A DNA stretch of 64,000 nt. Source: Acidobacteriota bacterium. GTDB lineage: Bacteria; Acidobacteriota; Thermoanaerobaculia; Multivoradales; Multivoraceae. Position 1 is the stretch's first letter. The number at the start of each line of letters is the position of its first letter. Under the pieces are notes generated by a model. The model did not search any database, was not told the DNA's origin, and saw only the letters and a list, made by a program, of their open reading frames with translations. Shown here piece after piece: positions 1 through 8,916 of this stretch. The stretch lies in NCBI GenBank assembly GCA_029263415.1, contig JAJCXN010000051.1:124001-188000 (forward strand), written 5' to 3'. Both the position numbers and the translations under genes were made by a program.

Positions 1-799
1 CGGAGCCATTGGTTGTTGATACATCTTGGCAACACAGCCAGGCGACCTCCGCTGCCACTTCTGTTGGAGCCACGAGGCGTTGATGAGTGTTGGAGGCTGC
101 GTAGCTCGCTAAGACATCCTCCACAGACTGGCCAGTGCGCTGCGCCACGTCCGCAGCTGAGTTGCGGGTCATATCGGTATCAACAAAACCAGGGCAGACC
201 GCGCTGATACCGACACCTCTCGCAGCAGTCTCCTCTGCCAAGGCGCGGGTCAGACCGACCACTGCGTGCTTGGCTGCTACGTACGCCGAGACATAGGGAT
301 AGCCGCGCAGCCCGGCGGTGCTCGCAACATTGACGATGCGACCGGCGCCGCGTTCGAACATTGCAGGCAGAGCCTCAGCGCAGCACAGCCTCACGGGCCG
401 CACGTTGATGTCGAACATCCACTGCCACGCGTCCTCGTCTGTGCGCAGAAACGGCGCCGTGCTGGCAGCGCCAACATTGTTGATCAAGATGCTGACGGGG
501 CCCAACGACTGAACCGACTGCTTGAAGGCCCGGGCGACTTGATCGCACTGCGTTACGTCAGCCGCCACCGCCACTGCCTTTCCAAGCAGAGCGCTCGCAG
601 CTTCCCGAGCGACGGCATGGTCTCGCGCGACGATGGTCACGGCAGCTCCCTTGGAGGACAACTCTTGCGCGATCGCCGCACCGATGCCGCGACTGCCGCC
701 AGTGACTAGCGCGTGCTCGCCCAGCAGCTCTGGCTCGCTGTTCTCCTCTTGCGTCGGCTGACTCACCCCAACACCATTCACACCGGTGACACCGGTCAT
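1..799 (-). CDS. SDR-family oxidoreductase, C-terminus cut by window edge
   Basis: Short-chain dehydrogenase/reductase using NAD(P)H. Translating the complement from an ATG at 799 gives a short N-terminal extension, then the Rossmann motif TGGSRGIG (about residues 35-42), an NNVG-type segment and the catalytic YVAAK (YxxxK) preceded by a conserved serine in VASTAGLRG. The frame stays open to base 1, so the C-terminal end is missing. The ATG overlaps the stop of the upstream monooxygenase/reductase gene (ATGA), so the two are probably translationally coupled. In this operon it could reduce or oxidise a 3-hydroxyacyl-CoA-like intermediate made after the aromatic ring is dearomatised. That substrate is inference; the SDR fold is clear. 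Confidence 0.85.
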   Translation of the reverse strand, partial: MTGVTGVNGVGVSQPTQEENSEPELLGEHALVTGGSRGIGAAIAQELSSKGAAVTIVARDHAVAREAASALLGKAVAVAADVTQCDQVARAFKQSVQSLGPVSILINNVGAASTAPFLRTDEDAWQWMFDINVRPVRLCCAEALPAMFERGAGRIVNVASTAGLRGYPYVSAYVAAKHAVVGLTRALAEETAARGVGISAVCPGFVDTDMTRNSAADVAQRTGQSVEDVLASYAASNTHQRLVAPTEVAAEVAWLCCQDVSTTNGS

Positions 800-3090
800 A
801 CCGGTCCGCTCTGCTCGGCTTCACGCTCGCGCTCTTCCAGCCGCTCTAGTTGATCGCGCCCAGACTCGTACTGGCGTGGCCATTCCACCCCTCGGTAGCC
901 GAGCTCCGCCGCTGCGCGCTGGGTCCAGTTCGGGCTCCACAAGTGCGTGCGCGCGATCAAGCAGAGGTCCGCGCGACCGGACGCGATGATGCTGTTGCAG
1001 TGATCCGGCTCATAGATATTGCCGACCGCCATGGTCGTAATCCCCGACTCGAGCCGTGCCCGCTCGGCAAAGGGCACCTGATACATCCGCCCGTACACTG
1101 GCTTTTGATCCGGCGTGACCTGCCCTGTGGAAACATCCACAGCATCCACATCGTGGTGCTTGAGCATCGTAGAAATCGCCACCGTGTCTTCAATGTCGAT
1201 GCCATCGGGCACCCAGTCAGCAGCGGAGATGCGCACCGACAGCGGCTTGTTCGGGGACCACACCTCGCGCACCGCGTCGATCACCTCAAGCGGATAGCGC
1301 ATCCGGTTCTCCAGCGTGCCGCCATAGGCATCCTGGCGGGTATTAGTGATCGGGGAGATGAAGCTCGACAGTAGATAGCCATGAGCGCAGTGCACCTCCA
1401 CCATGTCAATCCCGAGCGCGTCAGCCCGCTTGGCTGCCGCAACAAAGTCGCCCCGCACGCGCTTCATGTCATCGCGAGTCATTTCGATGGGAACTTGGTT
1501 CTCGCTCGACCAGGGATTTGGCGAAGGGCCATAGATGGGCCAGTTGCCTTGGGCCAACGGGCGGTCCATGCCCTCCCACGCGACCCTGGTCGACCCTTTG
1601 CGTCCCGCATGGCCCAACTGCATCGCGATACGCGCCGGACTGCGATCATGGACAAACTCCACAATCGGCCGCCAAGCGTCCAGGTTCTCGTCGCAATAGA
1701 TCCCGGCGCACCCCGGTGTGATGCGCGCGTCAGCGGACACGCAGGTCATCTCAGTGAACAAGAGGCCGGCGCCACCTAGAGCGCGGGCGCCGAAGTGCAC
1801 CAGGTGGAAGTCATCGACGTTGCCATCGATGGCGCTGTACATCGCCATCGGCGAACAGGCGACCCGGTTGGGTAGTTGCATGTCCCGCAGGGCCAGGGGA
1901 AGGAACATCGGCGGTACCGGTAGCTGCGAACGTGAGCCGGTCTCCTTTTCTTCGAGCCAGAACTCGAACTCTTCTAAGTACTTTGAATCGCGCAATCTGA
2001 GGTTCTCATGACTCACCCGTTGGCTACGGGTAACCAGGCTGTAAGCGAATTGCTTCGGCTCGAACTTGTCGCGCAGCTCGACCTGCTCAAACCACTCGGT
2101 GCTGTTGCGCGCCGCGCTTTGCAGGCGCAGGACTTCGATCCGGCGCGTCTCTTGATAGGTCTCGAACGCCTCGTTGAGCGAGGCCGACTCATGGATCACG
2201 TCGGCCAAGGCGATCGCGCTCTCGATCGCCAGCTTGGTCCCCGAGCCGATCGAAAAGTGCGCTGTTGCCGCAGCGTCGCCAAGCAAAACGACGTTCTGGT
2301 GATGCCACTTTGCACAACTCACGCGGTGAAAGTTGACCCAGATCGCCGATCCGCGCAGGTGATCGGCGTTAGAGATCAACGCGTGGCCGTCTAGATGGTC
2401 GGCAAAGAGACGCTCGCAGAAGCGAATCCCTTCCTCCTTGCTCATGCCGTCTAGGCCACAGGCCCGCCAGGTCTCTTCAGGTGCCTCGACGATGAATGTG
2501 CTCATCTGGTCATCGAAGCGATAGCAATGCGCTTGAAACCAACCGTGTTCTGTTTCTTCGAAGAGAAACGTGAACGCCTCGAACTGCTTAGTCGTTCCAA
2601 GCCAGACGTACTTGCACGTGCGCACGTCGAAGTCGGGTTGAAACTGCTCTTGGTAGTGCTTGCGAATCCGACTGTTGACACCGTCCGCCGCAACGATCAG
2701 ATCAAAGTCCTCGAGTTCGGCCGGGTCCGTGACACCGTGCTCGAAACGCAGCTCGACACCAAGCTCCTGTGCTCTTTGCTCGAGAATGTGAAGCAGGTGT
2801 TTTCGGGAGATCCCACTAAAGCCGTGCCCCCCGGAACGAACCGTCTCAGCCCGAAAGACGACGTCGATGTCATCCCAATGGGCGAGTCGCGCAGTGATCG
2901 CGTCATGGGTGTGCGGGTCAGTCGCTTGCACGCTCTGTAGAGAATCGTCAGAGAAAACGACGCCCCACCCGAACGTGTTGCCCTGCGCGTTGCGCTCGAA
3001 GAGGGTGATCTCGTGAGATGGATCTCGCAGCTTCATCTGGCAGGCGAAGTAGAGGCCTCCGGGACCTCCTCCAACCACGGCAACCTTCAT
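796..3090 (-). CDS. Anthraniloyl-CoA (2-aminobenzoyl-CoA) monooxygenase/reductase-type fusion
   Basis: A 764-residue, two-domain flavoprotein. Residues 1 to about 380 form an FAD-dependent aromatic hydroxylase with the dinucleotide motif VVGGGPGG at the N-terminus. From about 395 an Old Yellow Enzyme-like domain begins (LPNRVACSPMAMYSA) with HxGRKG and active-site-type HCAHGYLL segments. This fused architecture is that of 2-aminobenzoyl-CoA monooxygenase/reductase, which hydroxylates and then reduces the ring of the CoA thioester; salicylyl-CoA 5-hydroxylase is a close relative. The gene begins on the last base of the kynureninase stop (TGATG) and overlaps the SDR by 4 bases. Tryptophan dioxygenase and kynureninase upstream favour anthraniloyl-CoA as substrate. 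The CoA ligase needed to activate anthranilate is not in the window. Confidence 0.88.
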   Translation of the reverse strand: MKVAVVGGGPGGLYFACQMKLRDPSHEITLFERNAQGNTFGWGVVFSDDSLQSVQATDPHTHDAITARLAHWDDIDVVFRAETVRSGGHGFSGISRKHLLHILEQRAQELGVELRFEHGVTDPAELEDFDLIVAADGVNSRIRKHYQEQFQPDFDVRTCKYVWLGTTKQFEAFTFLFEETEHGWFQAHCYRFDDQMSTFIVEAPEETWRACGLDGMSKEEGIRFCERLFADHLDGHALISNADHLRGSAIWVNFHRVSCAKWHHQNVVLLGDAAATAHFSIGSGTKLAIESAIALADVIHESASLNEAFETYQETRRIEVLRLQSAARNSTEWFEQVELRDKFEPKQFAYSLVTRSQRVSHENLRLRDSKYLEEFEFWLEEKETGSRSQLPVPPMFLPLALRDMQLPNRVACSPMAMYSAIDGNVDDFHLVHFGARALGGAGLLFTEMTCVSADARITPGCAGIYCDENLDAWRPIVEFVHDRSPARIAMQLGHAGRKGSTRVAWEGMDRPLAQGNWPIYGPSPNPWSSENQVPIEMTRDDMKRVRGDFVAAAKRADALGIDMVEVHCAHGYLLSSFISPITNTRQDAYGGTLENRMRYPLEVIDAVREVWSPNKPLSVRISAADWVPDGIDIEDTVAISTMLKHHDVDAVDVSTGQVTPDQKPVYGRMYQVPFAERARLESGITTMAVGNIYEPDHCNSIIASGRADLCLIARTHLWSPNWTQRAAAELGYRGVEWPRQYESGRDQLERLEEREREAEQSGPV

Positions 3091-4307
3091 CAGCCCGGCT
3101 CCTTCATCGTGCGTGCAACCTCACCAAGACGGTCCATCGCAGCTTCAAGTTGAGCATCACAAAGGTAAGGCGCAGGGCCCAAACGCAATGTCTGATCGCG
3201 GTAATCGGTAGAGACGCCTCCTTTTGCAAGACCATCTTGCAGAGCACCTGCGCAAGGCGACCGCAGCGCCAAGAAGCCGCCCAGGTCCTCGAGCGAGACC
3301 GCTTGATCGCGGGCGACGATCTTTGGATCGAGATCGAGAGCGTCGAAGCGACGCACTAAGAGACCGATCTGATGCTGACTCACCATCCGCAAGAACTCGG
3401 GGGAGAGGCCGCGCTCTGCGAAGAAATCAAGAACCGCTGCCGCGCGGTAGTTGCTCGCTGGATCGTAGGTAGCGCCAGCGAAGCGGGCGTGACCTTGCCC
3501 GTAGGCGACCTGGCCGGCAGGCGCCTGAGCAAGCTCTGCAAACTCGCTATACCAGCCGGTGACCACCGGACGCAAAGTGCAGTGTGGCGGCACACGCAAG
3601 AAACAGTTCCCCTCTCCGAGCTGGCAGTACTTGTAGCCACCCCCCACAATGAATGCCTGCTCGAGTCCTTCGCCAGCCACCGAGAAAGGAACGGCATTCA
3701 GGCTGTGGTACGTGTCGACCAGCAGTTCGGCACCGTGCTTCTGGCAAGCCTTGGCAACCTCACCCAGTGCCGGAACGATCCGGGCGTCCCCGAACAGGAC
3801 GCTCGACGCCAGGACTGCCGCGGTTCGGTCATCGACGGATGCCGCTAGCCGGTCGGCCAGCTGAGGGACCGGATCGCAAGGAACGGCCTCGACCTCAATT
3901 CGCTCCTCAGCAAGGCGGCCCAGCTGCCGCCGGATGGTGTGGAACTCACCGGTTGTGGTGACAAGCTTGGGGCGCTCTCGCAAGGGCAAGGCCGACAGGA
4001 ACCGCACCAAGAGATCGTGAGTATTGGGCGCCAGCGTGATCGCTCCTGATGAGTCGTTCAGGAGTTGAGCAAAGCCTGATCGCACCCGATCGGCCTTGGC
4101 AAAGGCGCGGTCCCACTTGGCATCTACCAACTCCGCTGCATCCAGCCAAGCCTCGCCCTGGCCATCGAACGCGATGTCAGGCCACGCTTGGTGAGAGTGC
4201 CCGGTCAGCAACAAACGCTGGTCCACCGCGAACCGCGAGTAGAAGCGAGCGAGCGCATTCGGAGCTTGGTAGAGGGCCGAAGGGTCGGAGACCAGCTGAT
4301 CGCTCAA
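3090..4307 (-). CDS. kynU: Kynureninase
   Basis: PLP-dependent enzyme that cleaves L-kynurenine to anthranilate and alanine. The 405-residue product has the fold-type I signature: D198-T-Y-H201 binds the cofactor ring, and the Schiff-base lysine is K226 in GGGYKYCQLGEGNCF, the usual kynureninase motif. Length fits the family. The start is a TTG at 4307, preceded by a strong AGGAGG Shine-Dalgarno, and no ATG fits better. It lies 82 bases downstream of the tryptophan dioxygenase gene and its stop overlaps the next start, so it belongs to a tryptophan-to-anthraniloyl-CoA operon. A kynurenine formamidase is not visible beside it. Confidence 0.95.
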   Translation of the reverse strand: MSDQLVSDPSALYQAPNALARFYSRFAVDQRLLLTGHSHQAWPDIAFDGQGEAWLDAAELVDAKWDRAFAKADRVRSGFAQLLNDSSGAITLAPNTHDLLVRFLSALPLRERPKLVTTTGEFHTIRRQLGRLAEERIEVEAVPCDPVPQLADRLAASVDDRTAAVLASSVLFGDARIVPALGEVAKACQKHGAELLVDTYHSLNAVPFSVAGEGLEQAFIVGGGYKYCQLGEGNCFLRVPPHCTLRPVVTGWYSEFAELAQAPAGQVAYGQGHARFAGATYDPASNYRAAAVLDFFAERGLSPEFLRMVSQHQIGLLVRRFDALDLDPKIVARDQAVSLEDLGGFLALRSPCAGALQDGLAKGGVSTDYRDQTLRLGPAPYLCDAQLEAAMDRLGEVARTMKEPG

Positions 4308-4389
4308 GACTCGCTCCTCCTACTCAGGAACGCCGTCGCAGCCTCAGTGAGGCCAGCATCGAGAGGAGAATCGGCACGCATTGTCGAAA

Positions 4390-5199
4390 CTAGAACTCTG
4401 CCCGAATGGCCCAAAGGTCGGGAAAGATCGGCTTGAAGAGCGTCGTCTTCAAGTACTCAGCGCCACTGCTGTTGCCGGTTCCCATCTTGGCACCGAGCGT
4501 GCGCTGCACCATCTTGACGTGGCGGTAACGCCACTCTTGCAAGCCTTCATCCAAGTCGACCAGCCGTTCGCAAAGCTCCGCGCATTGATGATCGCCGCGA
4601 TAAATCTGCAGTAGCACTTCCTGCACGCCTCTCGACTCACCGACCGGCAATTGCACATCACGCTCTACGGCTTCTCGCGGCAAGGCGTGCCCTCGAGCCT
4701 CGAGACAACGCAAGAACGCATCCCAGAGGGTCGGCTGTGCGAGGCGTGCGGTGAGCCGCTGATAACCCGCTGATCCTTCCGGGTAGCGATCTAGCGCCTG
4801 CGGTTGTTTCGCGCCCAGTACAAACTCGAGCTCGCGGAACTGATACGACTGAAAACCGCTCGCCGACTCCAGATAGCTACGGAAGGAAACGAACTCCAAC
4901 GGCGTCATGGTCTCGATGATGTCGACCTGGGCTACCAGCACCTTGAGCGTTGTCAGAACCCGCTTGAGCTTGTGCAACGCGGTCGGCAATTCGTTCTCCC
5001 TCAAGCGCGGGCACAGATAGTCGAGTTCGTGCAGCATCTCCTTGAACCACAGTTCGTAGACCTGATGCACCACGATGAACAGCATCTCGTCGTGTTCGGG
5101 CCCTTCCGACCGGGGCGACTGCAGGTCCAAGAGCTCCTCAATTCGGAGGTAGCTGGAGTACGTGAGAGACGGACTAGCTTCTGGTCGTGCTGTTGTCAT
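4390..5199 (-). CDS. kynA: Tryptophan 2,3-dioxygenase
   Basis: Haem dioxygenase that opens the indole ring of L-tryptophan to N-formylkynurenine. The 269-residue protein carries the distal-pocket histidine H45 in VVHQVYELWFKE, the substrate-carboxylate arginine R107 in SFRSYL, the proximal haem histidine H227 in WRYRHVKMVQ, and the C-terminal GTGNSSG loop. All match bacterial TDO in order and spacing, and the length is normal. It is the first clear gene of the tryptophan operon, 83 bases after the CHAT gene on the same strand, so it may have its own promoter. Confidence 0.96.
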   Translation of the reverse strand: MTTARPEASPSLTYSSYLRIEELLDLQSPRSEGPEHDEMLFIVVHQVYELWFKEMLHELDYLCPRLRENELPTALHKLKRVLTTLKVLVAQVDIIETMTPLEFVSFRSYLESASGFQSYQFRELEFVLGAKQPQALDRYPEGSAGYQRLTARLAQPTLWDAFLRCLEARGHALPREAVERDVQLPVGESRGVQEVLLQIYRGDHQCAELCERLVDLDEGLQEWRYRHVKMVQRTLGAKMGTGNSSGAEYLKTTLFKPIFPDLWAIRAEF

Positions 5200-5282
5200 G
5201 GGCCTCGATCCTAGTCGATTCTACGTCCGGCACGGACCAGGTTCTGGAACGCATGATTCAGTCCGCGTGGCCGCTAACCGAA

Positions 5283-8200
5283 CTAGCCGGGATCGCCAAT
5301 GAGCAGGAAGCCTGCCCAAAAGAAGGGGTCACTGGTATCTACTGCACCCTTGCTTGGTCGTAGGCCGCCCACGGCTCGAGTGGTCTCTAACTCCTGCTGG
5401 CTTGGCACAGTAGCTTCGTCGTCGCTCTCGCCTCGCAACAGACTCAGCTGTGCTCGCCGCAGCGCTTCGTCGCGAGCAACACCGGCCTCGAGCTCTCGAT
5501 AGAACCGAGACACAAGGCGAGCGCTCGCGCGGTCAGCTATGGGCCAAAGCGTGGCAAGTACCGATCGTGCGCCGGCATGCAAGAACGCCTGCGCTAACCC
5601 AAGTTGGCCTTCACCCGGGAGCTGCCGGCCGCGACCGGTACTGCATGCAGAGAGCGCTACCAACTCAGCGTCCAAACGGAGATGGTCAAGGACTTCGAAG
5701 GCCTGCAGAAAACCATTGTCAGCACCCAACTCGTCCTTCATCGGTCGAGCCAGTACCAGGCCAGACTCGAGAGGATTCGCTACGTCGAGTAGGGCATGGG
5801 AGGCGAAGTGAACAATGCGAAACTCGGAGTTGATCAGCCGCGCATTCGTCTCGCTCGCTTCAACGCCGATGTAGGCCTCGACTTGCGGCGCACCGAAAAT
5901 GGTTTGAATAGCTCCAAGTTCATCGGCGCTTCCAGGAAGAGGTGCTAGATCTCCGGCAAGATCCGCGATTGAGCGCAGCGCGAACGGCGCCACAACGCTT
6001 GGAGTCTCCGAATCACTCCCGGAGTCAGTGCCAAAGGCAGGCGCTCCGAACGCAACGATCCTGTTGCTGGTGACAGGCGGTCGCTGCCGCAACACACCCA
6101 GCACCGTCGCTGAAGGAACCGTGGTGATCGCGAAATCTTCCACGGCCCACCGCCACTCGCCATCGATCCGGCGCCCTAGGGCTGACCAAGGTAACTTCGC
6201 CAACGGACCATCAGCGGCAACGAGGATCCGATTAGTCCCGGAGCGCGTTCGCAGTAGTGGAGCGAGCAAGTCCGCAAACAGGCTCTCTGACGAGAGCAAC
6301 ATCGCTTCGCGATCGCGATCGGCAATCGACTGCAGGAATGCTTCGATCCGACCAGCGAGTTGCTCTTCTGAAACGGGGATCCGTTCACTGCGCGTTCTTC
6401 CGGACTTGTCCATCACGATGGCCATCGTCGCATCACCCAACACTTCGAACGCTACGAACAGTTCTCCGTTCGCTAGCAGCCCGACCGTCTGCGCCACGCT
6501 GAGTGGTTCTGGATAAGCAATACTCGCAAAGCGCGGGTCGGCCGCCTTGGCCTCAAAGATCAACTGCTCTCGCTGACCGGCAAGAACAGAGAGCTTCTGT
6601 TCGAGCTGTTCCCGGTCGCCTGCATCCTCGATCGCTGCGAACTCCGCCACCACTCCATCGTGTTCCACAGCTAAGCGCCGATATCTCGCCGACCACGCCC
6701 CCTCGACCCCGGCGCCAACTACCAGCCCCCGTTCTGCCAGCGCCTTGCGCGTGCTCCATGCCCGGGCTCGCTCAAGCACCAGGAACGCTTCTTCGTTCTT
6801 ACCCTGTGCCAGAAGGCCCTGGGCGCAACCTTCGAACACGCCGTGGTAGAGCACTCGAAACTTGACTTCGCCGCCGCCGCCCCGACCCAAGCGAGGCAAC
6901 TGCTCTTCCAACAAGTCGGCGCCCGCGCAGTGAGCAGTGGCGGACGCGACCGGCTGCCGAGCCGCGTGCTCGACGGCACCCAGATTCTCGAGAGCGCGCA
7001 CTTCGGAAAAGGTTCCTGGGCTCACCCGCCGAACCATCTGCAGTGTTTCGACTGCTTGAGCACGCGCCTGTTCAATCTCTCCCAACTCCATCAAGGCTCT
7101 GCTACGAGCAACGTGAGCAGCAAAGGCATGGCCCCGCGCTAGGGTCGAGTGATCCACTGACTTCATCGCCAGGTTCGCTTTGGCGAGCGCCTCTGACGGC
7201 CTATCCAGCGCAATCAACAGTTCAGCCCAGGCAGCGTTCAGCGGCGCATGGTAATAGTGCCCCGGATCGAATGCTTGAAGCGCCTCTTCCGCGACCTGAA
7301 GCGACTGCTCAGCCCTATCGAGACGTCCTAACTGGGTCGATACCAGGCTCAAGCTGAGAGCTGCCAAGACAAGCTGCTGGCCTGGTGGATCGACATCAAC
7401 GAGCACGTCGATTGCGTTCTGGAAGGAGCGTGCCGCCGCTTCAAGATCACCGAGTTCCTCCGATACCCAGCCCAGATTCACGTGTGCCGTCGACAGCACG
7501 CGGTCATCGTTTCCATTGCCCGCGGCCTCAATCGCCTCGTCAGCAAACGCCTGCGCTGTAGCAAGATCGCCGGAGTTACCAACCACCACGGTATGGTTGA
7601 TCAGGGTAGACGCAAGGGCCGTTCCTTTGGCGCCCAGCTTTCGGGAAATGTCCAACGCCTCAGCACCTGCGTCGATCTCACGAGCGCTCTCGCCGATCAT
7701 CCCGTACATGGCAGCCAACGCACTCAGAGCCTGAACCAAGTTGTGGCGACTACCCAACTCCCGATACGCAACTTCGGCCCGCTTCACCCACTCGATGGCC
7801 TCGGCAATCTCACCACGATTCACCAACAGAATCCCGACGTTGTAGATAGAGACCGCATGCTTGCCTGTGCCCTCGGCGAGTCGCCGACGAACTCGTTCCA
7901 CTCGGCGCAGTGCGTCCTCCGCGATGTCAAGCTGACCACTGTTAAGCGCGTTGGTGCCCACCGTGATCAGCGACTCTGTGGCCGACAGTTCATTGCCACT
8001 GGCTAGCCACTGATCGGCAGACTGTTGAGCCATCTCTTGACCTGCAGCCTCATCTCGTCGGCCGAGCTGGCGAGCGTAGATCATCGGCACATGCCCCTTG
8101 ATCCAGGCGTGGCTACCCCGATTTGCCAGCTCGTGTGCTTCGGCAAGAAGGGCCAACCCTTCATCGAGTTGACCATGCCCACTTAAGCCGAAACCACGCT

Positions 8201-8738
8201 CCATGAGCAGCCAAATCCGGTGGGCGTCCGTGGTTCTACTCACTGCGGCATCGAGCATGCTCGACCAGGCTTCCGTAGCCTCCTCACTCCACATATCACG
8301 CAGGGGCTTCGCCACCGCCCAGAGTGCCGCGAGATTCCCCTCAAACGCCGGCTCCGGCCAAAGGTTGGACCACTTGCCCTGTTGCAGGTTGATTCCGAAA
8401 CTCGAGTCTCCGCGGTCGACGAAGAGTTCCACAGCACCGCGAGGTTCGACCTCCATCGACATCCTCCAGAAATCGAACACCGAGCACAGCGTGCCAGCCG
8501 CTTCGATCCCTCGGGCGTCTTCAGGATCGATCAGTCGCCAACTGCGCAGAAGGTCCCCCGCCTGAAGAACTTCACTTTCCGTGACCTTGGCTACCCTCAC
8601 CGCGCATTCCGCTGCAGTTTGGCCGGAGCTGCTTTGGGCCGAGCCGGGGCGCGCGAGTGCTGTTTGCGCAAGTGCCGCGACCCCAAAGGTCAGTGCCGCG
8701 AGCAGGAACCCAGCGTGGCGCCGCGAGCAGGGGATCAC
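5283..8738 (-). CDS. Secreted TPR-CHAT protein (caspase-like peptidase family)
   Basis: A 1,151-residue protein with an N-terminal signal peptide (hydrophobic stretch about residues 10-28). Roughly residues 150-600 are alpha-helical repeats of TPR type, with many repeated A-L-x-x-L-G patterns. The C-terminal third, from about residue 830, is a CHAT domain. The catalytic pair is visible: histidine near 981 in HFASHALLD and cysteine near 1032 in LSACSTGRG, followed by the usual GLAQAFLHAGARSVLATLW. CHAT proteins are clan CD peptidases. The best studied act in programmed death or defence inside cells, whereas this one should be exported. The start is a GTG with GGGAAGAG before it. It is the last gene of a same-strand run with an ECF sigma factor and a Ser/Thr kinase; its target is unknown. 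Confidence 0.88.
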   Translation of the reverse strand: MIPCSRRHAGFLLAALTFGVAALAQTALARPGSAQSSSGQTAAECAVRVAKVTESEVLQAGDLLRSWRLIDPEDARGIEAAGTLCSVFDFWRMSMEVEPRGAVELFVDRGDSSFGINLQQGKWSNLWPEPAFEGNLAALWAVAKPLRDMWSEEATEAWSSMLDAAVSRTTDAHRIWLLMERGFGLSGHGQLDEGLALLAEAHELANRGSHAWIKGHVPMIYARQLGRRDEAAGQEMAQQSADQWLASGNELSATESLITVGTNALNSGQLDIAEDALRRVERVRRRLAEGTGKHAVSIYNVGILLVNRGEIAEAIEWVKRAEVAYRELGSRHNLVQALSALAAMYGMIGESAREIDAGAEALDISRKLGAKGTALASTLINHTVVVGNSGDLATAQAFADEAIEAAGNGNDDRVLSTAHVNLGWVSEELGDLEAAARSFQNAIDVLVDVDPPGQQLVLAALSLSLVSTQLGRLDRAEQSLQVAEEALQAFDPGHYYHAPLNAAWAELLIALDRPSEALAKANLAMKSVDHSTLARGHAFAAHVARSRALMELGEIEQARAQAVETLQMVRRVSPGTFSEVRALENLGAVEHAARQPVASATAHCAGADLLEEQLPRLGRGGGGEVKFRVLYHGVFEGCAQGLLAQGKNEEAFLVLERARAWSTRKALAERGLVVGAGVEGAWSARYRRLAVEHDGVVAEFAAIEDAGDREQLEQKLSVLAGQREQLIFEAKAADPRFASIAYPEPLSVAQTVGLLANGELFVAFEVLGDATMAIVMDKSGRTRSERIPVSEEQLAGRIEAFLQSIADRDREAMLLSSESLFADLLAPLLRTRSGTNRILVAADGPLAKLPWSALGRRIDGEWRWAVEDFAITTVPSATVLGVLRQRPPVTSNRIVAFGAPAFGTDSGSDSETPSVVAPFALRSIADLAGDLAPLPGSADELGAIQTIFGAPQVEAYIGVEASETNARLINSEFRIVHFASHALLDVANPLESGLVLARPMKDELGADNGFLQAFEVLDHLRLDAELVALSACSTGRGRQLPGEGQLGLAQAFLHAGARSVLATLWPIADRASARLVSRFYRELEAGVARDEALRRAQLSLLRGESDDEATVPSQQELETTRAVGGLRPSKGAVDTSDPFFWAGFLLIGDPG

Positions 8739-8916
8739 GCTCTTCCCTGACGGTCCGGTGTGGCTTCGCTCAAGCTCTACTCCTTAAGGGAGAATGTCGA
8801 TCCTTCGAACAGCGCGTGTGCGCTGGTGCCTGGACCCTCCGTCGCCTATCAATCGAACCCAAGTTCGCACACCGCAATACCGATGACCTCCAGTTCGGGC
8901 GGAGGACCCGAACCGC

